Below, one piece after another: positions 59,801 through 64,000 of a stretch of DNA of 64,000 nt. The first letter of the stretch is position 1. Each line of letters begins with the position of its first letter. The translations under genes were made by a program, and so were the position numbers. The DNA is taken from the NCBI GenBank assembly GCA_012862575.1, contig BLSF01000084.1, forward strand, positions 1 through 64,000. Reading direction: 5' to 3'. The notes under the pieces were generated by a model. The model was not told where the DNA came from. It ran no database searches and was given only the letters and a program-made list of their open reading frames with translations. The DNA comes from Parietichytrium sp. I65-24A. Taxonomy: Eukaryota > Sar > Bigyra > Thraustochytrida > Thraustochytriidae.

Positions 59801-60828
59801 CATACTTGCTGGCGCGCGAAACCATCGAGAGCTCCGTAATTGATCTATATACACAATCTTACGACGAGAGCTCGGGCGACGGCGAGGTACTTGAGGACCC
59901 TGACATGCTCAAGGAAAAGTATAAAATGCAGTTGGAAGTCGTCAAGCAGTACAACGATCTTATTAGGAGCCAAGACGCTCAGATCAAAGCGTTGAAGAAA
60001 ACTCTACAGGTTACAGGAAACGAAGCCTCCCAAAATGGCAGCGGTGCGAATCCGTCATGGGTCGATCCAGAGGAGGTTCAGGCGCTCAAAAGACAGAACA
60101 CCAACCTTGAGCAAGAAAAATTCGACCTCGAGGCAGCACTTGCCTCCCTTCGAGACGAGGTAAATGATTTGAAGAAGGAAAAGACCGACTTGGTTCAAAA
60201 TCAGCTGCGGGACAAGCTTGAAATCGAACACTTGGCTCGTGCCGTCGAAGCCGCCAAGACTCGGGACGAGCACCGTCAGCCTTTCCAAGACGCTAGCGCG
60301 CCCTCTGCTGTTGCCAGCCAAGAACTCGTTCGCCACATTGAAGAAGGAAAATACGAAAAAACCCTTCACACAGGATACTTGGACCAAATCGTGGCGGCCC
60401 TTTCTGCTAATCCGACTCTGCATTTCGTAAGAGCATTTCCGGATATTTTGCGCGCCTCCGAGGAGAAGATCTCTGACGAGATGCTTGAACGAGTGGCGGA
60501 CGTTGCATGTACACTTGGGGAATATCAGGTTGGCCTTGACCTTCTGCGAAGTGTGCAGCTTCCGTCCACTCGGATCACAGAGGCAATCCACATACAGGAG
60601 ACTCGTCTCAAGTCCCAGACTGTGCATGAGCCTCAGGACAAAACACCGGGTCTACATGCAAAGTACGAAGCGCTGCTTGCGGAGCACTCCGACGTGCTCA
60701 TGCTCTTGGCGAATCAAGAGCTTGATAAGCAATTCTTATTCGAGACCATCAAAAAACTTGGCGGGGAGCAAAGTCTCGTGTCGGCTCGATCAAGAACCTA
60801 TCTTCATCTGCGCAGCGCCCTCAACTGA
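56839..60828 (+). CDS. USO1: General vesicular transport factor p115 / Uso1 tether
   Basis: 1,329 residues from ATG MSSLRTSAGAEAWRRRLFPP, longer than animal p115 (about 960) and shorter than yeast Uso1p (about 1,790). Residues 145-900 are the armadillo-like globular head with family landmarks VGTLLALLGLRRAWIRLAVI, VRNRMLWLLQLLTEGNEQLQ, FAKLFQIVQVEREYGNDMVV and VQDCLTIMNNVLRANLL. Residues 1010-1140 are coiled coil (LKEKYKMQLEVVKQYNDLIR and LKRQNTNLEQEKFDLEAALA). The C-terminus has YEALLAEHSDVLMLLANQEL, like the p115 C-terminal segment. The protein tethers ER-to-Golgi vesicles with Rab1 and golgins. Low-complexity Ser, Ala and Glu runs in the first 130 residues and a GC-rich first half are unusual. 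Confidence 0.92.
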   Translation: MSSLRTSAGAEAWRRRLFPPSSSSSSSAAAAASRVAAQQQGARDLDQVFSALAALVAQTAERSAEPSSGKENGRQEEEEDEAAAEELRDLEGAAQTLVETVAELCEVAEEDEEDEELRQTPNGSGQRGGGGLGAEPATLSGTGGVSFAWLEAPLRNSDAVLGDPARVGTLLALLGLRRAWIRLAVIQLLVTLRKNRPRETEKALEAAPAGMERLVDVLEDGEEAVRNRMLWLLQLLTEGNEQLQNFVAFRDGFAKLFQIVQVEREYGNDMVVQDCLTIMNNVLRANLLTQKLFVQAGHLASMPMLLELPRAREEEPNAQRHLQNLNLNRASTGNPAPEPGSPMSAEDVPVSCSPAKMSTLHDALELLGNLVSGLCPEGITAQPWFDPHEQLLPPQPPRLFRSMAAASASASAPARDQTREQGAQELQLELERRLKAHRREMQATVGGDEQILAAVAELAMCLPSSEAYFNEAQSSRRDSLGSGDTLEVDVTWSDLRCKALMLLGDIVCENERAAVQAARLHVTAPRNSILADAYNAEQTLHHLASEWVAEHPPREPRLASVRSTVVCGTVAIAVFSAVPEEKAAASYLWECLLFKHESVEITILGHAITPPPNDVTEDVFTSVLAPPAARTLVDILLSASSHMLRLATSDALKFLARSSPNGNGAEASPFEESVSPLQVEVVPRHISRLMSQEVVQDIHVRVERMFESLVSRNVACKELALRVPVHNFARPSSLEEGEAAGSMSRLGGHRGLRDIPKVDTVFKKETRRNSELGEESGGVLFTAFAQRLVQTLRTSFCFPALDLLKSTAVSMLRLQFVWMRDSPAVCEQLLANPSHLVLLEVASRNATALWDNLRFSNPDISRVAGARPCPGGADVDLEALTCLCIGTCLTAISSTSRSRGGGRGRGTVESAKSAKSKSARDLLQLISARIGFEAFASRIERLERTTAMREASMSKRAKQSRPLRRNKSLLDSLDFSRVPIYDKSFVEAYLLARETIESSVIDLYTQSYDESSGDGEVLEDPDMLKEKYKMQLEVVKQYNDLIRSQDAQIKALKKTLQVTGNEASQNGSGANPSWVDPEEVQALKRQNTNLEQEKFDLEAALASLRDEVNDLKKEKTDLVQNQLRDKLEIEHLARAVEAAKTRDEHRQPFQDASAPSAVASQELVRHIEEGKYEKTLHTGYLDQIVAALSANPTLHFVRAFPDILRASEEKISDEMLERVADVACTLGEYQVGLDLLRSVQLPSTRITEAIHIQETRLKSQTVHEPQDKTPGLHAKYEALLAEHSDVLMLLANQELDKQFLFETIKKLGGEQSLVSARSRTYLHLRSALN

Positions 60829-61065
60829 CCGTACCAAGCCCCAGTCTACTACTGGGCCAGTTTTTCTGCTCTTGCCTGTGTACGTGTACGTACGCTCCCA
60901 CGTGAATAATTTCGACGTGTTTTCCGCACAGGCCAAACCACAGTTTTAAATTTGTCCCATAATATCAGTTCCGAGCCCGTTGCGGGGCTTTCTGAATAAC
61001 AGAAAAAAGACTTCACGTTTGTTTGTTTGTCTGTCAGTCTCTAAACTAAAAATACATCTACAACT

Positions 61066-64000
61066 TTACAACAGTTTATTGACCTTGGAGTCCGTGTAGC
61101 AGTGCGTCTTCAAATTCTGAATCCAGTAGTCTCGCTTTTGGCGACTATTCGCAACCAGATACGTCTTGATCCTCTTGCTAAAGTTGGGGGTCACGCGAAC
61201 ACCAAGCATCTTCCCAGAAGAGTCTTTTGCGCTCTCATCATCGTCTTGCTCCTCCGCGCCTTTCAACTTGTATTTCTCCGGATGAGTTATCAGAACCACG
61301 CACTCAAGAGTGCTACCGCGCACACCCTTGGAGGAGAGAAACTCCGCGTCAGGGGAATTTGGTGCCACAATGCTCACGTCAACAAGCTCGCCAAACCCAC
61401 CCATGGCAAACTGAACAAGCAGATCCTCCTTATCTGCCCAATAGAGCAGCTGGTGGTGAGCGATGGCAAAGTAGTAACGGCGCCACGCTTTCCCACCTCT
61501 GTTCTTTTGCAACATCCGGAGGTGCCCGAACGCCTTACAATCACCCTCGGAAACGATATACCTGCTTTCCTGAGCTTCCCTGCTCTTTATTTGATTCATT
61601 TGTCCCCAGGTGACATAGCGATCTTTCATATTCTGATACAATCGATGTGCGTTCAGCCGCGAAACTTGGCCACCCTTTGCCTCCGGGTCATCCTCCACAG
61701 TCAAAATGCCCTGGCTGTGTTTGTTTTCTTGCAGTGACCCTAGCAGCGGTCCTTTTGTGTACAGAGCAACGAGGTCGTCGTTTGTTGGTAGCAGCGCAAT
61801 CATATGCTTCAATCTGATCGCCATCACGCCTAGGGGCCGGAAGCGCTCCGTAAAAAAGAAAATCCCCAAGAACAGAACGATGTACCGAGACGGAACGATC
61901 ACAAACAGAACGAGCAGGAAGAGAAACAGGCGCATCATGAACTCAGTCTTGCGAGGGTGCGTCCAGTTGAAGAGATTCTTGAACTGTTCCAAGCTATTGT
62001 TCAAAGCAAACATCTGATCCTGCACCATTTGGAGCGTCTTAAAAATCACACGAGATTGCTCTATAAGCCCTCCTTTGTCTGCTTTCTTCGCCTCCTCGGC
62101 GGCTTTATAGGCTTCTTCTGCAGCAGGGTCCGAGATCACCAGCTGAGCCCGCACCAGGATCTCCCCAAACGGTCTGTCCGAACGCGACCAGTGAAATAGA
62201 AGATCAGTGTCTTCCTCCGAAATAGAAGAGGCTTCCTGTCCGCCAGTCAAGAAGGTGGGACCTAAGCCATCGGGAGCAGGGCCTTCACTCTGTGGCTTCT
62301 TTCTTCGCAGGATGGATCTAGCAAATGAGCCCGACATAGGTCTTTTCTTCGTTGAGCCCCTCAATGACCGCGAGAGCCCGGCGCTCGACCTTTGTGCATC
62401 CCTTCCCTGTGCTGCTGCCCACAGCTGCTGATCCGCTTTGCTATTGTCAAAGCGCAGAGAAAGAGGGATCCACTGCTCGTGAATTGGCTGGTCTTGAATG
62501 CGGTCATCTTGAACTAGGGTGCTGAGAGGAATCTCCGCGCGCCCGATAAAGTCTCGACGGGTAAAATCGTCTTCGTCAAAGACGTCGAATACAATTGTGG
62601 CAGAACTTTTGCTCCATGGCTCGTCAGGCTCTTCCAGATCCTTTGCAGTGGTGATGACCAGGGACTCCTCGAAGGCATCGTCCCCCAGCTGCTCCGGACT
62701 ATCCGGGTGGATCGGGGTCGCTGGAGAAAGTTGCTTGACTGCGCCTAGGGAGACGTTCTTAATTTGTTCGGATCGCATTCCATCCTCCGCACTGGAGGAC
62801 CGAATATCAACACTTAGATTTGCCCCCCGGAGTCGTAGGGACAGGAGCACTTCTCCCACAACTGACCAGTGATAGTATACATTTTCAGGGTCAATCGCCA
62901 AGTCATCACATGATGCGTTGTTGCGGTCGTGAGCAGGAGATTCCAGCGGGAACCACCCATTTACAGTACTCATTTCGCTCGTCATCATTCGAAGCGAAAC
63001 GAAAGCATACCCGACGCATTCAACACCTCTCCCATTCAGATATTGGCAGCTAACGACAAGCACATCATCCACATCCAACAGAAACTCTCGCCCCATCAAA
63101 AAGCGCTGATTCCATTTGGGGTTCACTTGTGCATCCACCATGGTCGTTCGCACCGAGGAAGGAAGCGAGCTGGACTTGCTGTCAATAATTTCAAGCAATA
63201 GCTTTTTCTCCAGAGTGCTCAACCAAGCCTTGCGAGAGTTGAGGCCACGGTCTACCTCGTCTCTTATGTCGACAAAGTCATCTGTGTTGGAGTTGTCCTC
63301 AAAACCATAGGTTGGGAGCCAGCTTGTCGTAGAATCTGCTCGGAGCACGGTTTTTCGGATGGTCTCCTGATACAGCTTTTCGCGTCTCGTTGCAATGCTC
63401 ATAGATGGCGAAATGATGGAAGACATTGACCGAAGCCCCGTGACGCTTCGCGGAGACCCAGGCGACCGCTGCCGTATGCCGAGCCCGGATCGAATTCCGA
63501 CTCGATCCCGTTGTTGCGAGAGAGGCTCTTCGGCGCTCACCACCCGGCCTTTATTATCTAGGTGGAGCGAGTTTGTTTCCTTAATCAAATTTTCTCCCTG
63601 TTCGCCCTCAACAATCGGAAGCATTTCCTGTGAGTGCGTAATCTTTCGCTTCAGGTGCTTGGCAGGGTTAGTATGCGTTGAGCCCTGGCTGGGAAGGGTA
63701 CTACCGCCATGGATACTTGCACTCGTGCTGGCTTTGGAGGAGCCTCGGGTGTTTGTGAGAAACTTCTCCCTCGTTGAGGCCAGGAGTGAATTCGGGACGA
63801 TCTGCATGCTGCAAACGAATGATCTATGATCCGTTGAAGTTGTCGAGGTGCCGTTTCCTGGACTGGGAGGAAGGCGCGCCAGTCCACGAGTTCCGATCGC
63901 AATAATCTCCAACGAAGGCTTGCTGTACAACTTGCGGTCAACAAAATATTCAAACGCGGGTACTCCAGAACCGGCGTCACTAGATGATCGCCACTGAATG
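61066..64000 (-). CDS. C2-domain / transmembrane / PH-domain protein (5' end off the window)
   Basis: About 978 codons are visible. The frame is still open at the right edge, so the N-terminus is missing. A C2-like strand block is visible at the start (FVDRKLYSKPSLEIIAIGTR), a second C2 domain follows a Ser-rich linker (LEKKLLLEIIDSKSSSL, NPKWNQRFLMGREFLLDVDD), and a third C2-like end occurs (SATIVFDVFDEDDFTRRDFI, GRAEIPLSTLVQDD). About 280 residues from the C-terminus lie two hydrophobic segments (MRLFLFLLVLFVIVPSRYIV, LFLGIFFFTERFRPLG) like the reticulon-type anchor of MCTP proteins. The final 160 residues form a PH-like domain (HLRMLQKNRGGKAWRRYYFA to RDYWIQNLKT). A membrane-contact or lipid-sensing role is inferred. 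Confidence 0.85.
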   Translation of the reverse strand, partial: IQWRSSSDAGSGVPAFEYFVDRKLYSKPSLEIIAIGTRGLARLPPSPGNGTSTTSTDHRSFVCSMQIVPNSLLASTREKFLTNTRGSSKASTSASIHGGSTLPSQGSTHTNPAKHLKRKITHSQEMLPIVEGEQGENLIKETNSLHLDNKGRVVSAEEPLSQQRDRVGIRSGLGIRQRSPGSPRSVTGLRSMSSIISPSMSIATRREKLYQETIRKTVLRADSTTSWLPTYGFEDNSNTDDFVDIRDEVDRGLNSRKAWLSTLEKKLLLEIIDSKSSSLPSSVRTTMVDAQVNPKWNQRFLMGREFLLDVDDVLVVSCQYLNGRGVECVGYAFVSLRMMTSEMSTVNGWFPLESPAHDRNNASCDDLAIDPENVYYHWSVVGEVLLSLRLRGANLSVDIRSSSAEDGMRSEQIKNVSLGAVKQLSPATPIHPDSPEQLGDDAFEESLVITTAKDLEEPDEPWSKSSATIVFDVFDEDDFTRRDFIGRAEIPLSTLVQDDRIQDQPIHEQWIPLSLRFDNSKADQQLWAAAQGRDAQRSSAGLSRSLRGSTKKRPMSGSFARSILRRKKPQSEGPAPDGLGPTFLTGGQEASSISEEDTDLLFHWSRSDRPFGEILVRAQLVISDPAAEEAYKAAEEAKKADKGGLIEQSRVIFKTLQMVQDQMFALNNSLEQFKNLFNWTHPRKTEFMMRLFLFLLVLFVIVPSRYIVLFLGIFFFTERFRPLGVMAIRLKHMIALLPTNDDLVALYTKGPLLGSLQENKHSQGILTVEDDPEAKGGQVSRLNAHRLYQNMKDRYVTWGQMNQIKSREAQESRYIVSEGDCKAFGHLRMLQKNRGGKAWRRYYFAIAHHQLLYWADKEDLLVQFAMGGFGELVDVSIVAPNSPDAEFLSSKGVRGSTLECVVLITHPEKYKLKGAEEQDDDESAKDSSGKMLGVRVTPNFSKRIKTYLVANSRQKRDYWIQNLKTHCYTDSKVNKLL

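Overview
The window is nuclear DNA from a gene-dense, intron-poor unicellular eukaryote. It carries COPI and Golgi trafficking genes, a splicing-linked NKAP protein, a mitochondrial carrier, and cilium- or centrosome-type proteins (an RP2-like beta-helix and leucine-rich/coiled-coil proteins), so the organism probably builds flagella. Only five introns can be supported. All have clear GT-AG ends (GTGAGT, GTAAGT or GTATGT donors) and are 68-203 nt long. Golgi galactosyltransferase-type and sulfotransferase genes, few introns and many microsatellite-rich promoters would suit a thraustochytrid-like (labyrinthulomycete) stramenopile. That placement is inference and is not proved by the sequence.

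Layout. 0-3.3 kb: 3'-truncated type II membrane protein with solenoid-like repeats. 4.6-10.4 kb: small coiled-coil protein, epsilon-COP, a WW-domain/beta-1,4-galactosyltransferase fusion, and RER1 (one intron). 10.9-17.2 kb: NKAP, a leucine-rich/coiled-coil protein, a small His-tailed membrane protein (one intron), and a RING/coiled-coil protein of the HEI10/RNF212/Zip3 type (one intron). 18.4-28.4 kb: a scaffold-like block with a coiled-coil/C2HC/SAM protein, a Tudor-RP2 protein, a second leucine-rich/coiled-coil protein, and a coiled-coil gene whose apparent intron recurs at 56 kb. 28.6-30.4 kb: a decayed C2H2 zinc-finger gene and a CUEDC2-like gene. 31.5-35.8 kb: a YeeE/YedE-type sulfur transporter (one intron) and a PAPS-dependent sulfotransferase. 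36-43.2 kb: an unknown Ala-Asn-repeat protein, a tail-anchored Sec14 protein, a mitochondrial carrier, and an unknown coiled-coil protein. 44.9-53.4 kb: one 2,839-residue IQ/ankyrin/WW/TPR/Tudor/EF-hand protein. 53.8-64 kb: a membrane-anchored methyltransferase-like protein, the vesicle tether p115/USO1, and a 5'-truncated C2/transmembrane/PH protein.

Functional themes. One theme is the early secretory pathway and Golgi (COPE, RER1, USO1, sulfotransferase, Sec14, membrane methyltransferase-like protein). The other is cytoskeletal or ciliary scaffolding. Genes are separate transcription units with divergent promoters or convergent ends; nothing suggests operons. Starts are placed at the first sensible ATG, because several of the longest open frames begin only at GTG or TTG. 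No tRNA, rRNA, CRISPR array or retroelement was recognised. Three single N bases (18376, 27845, 56805) mark local assembly uncertainty.
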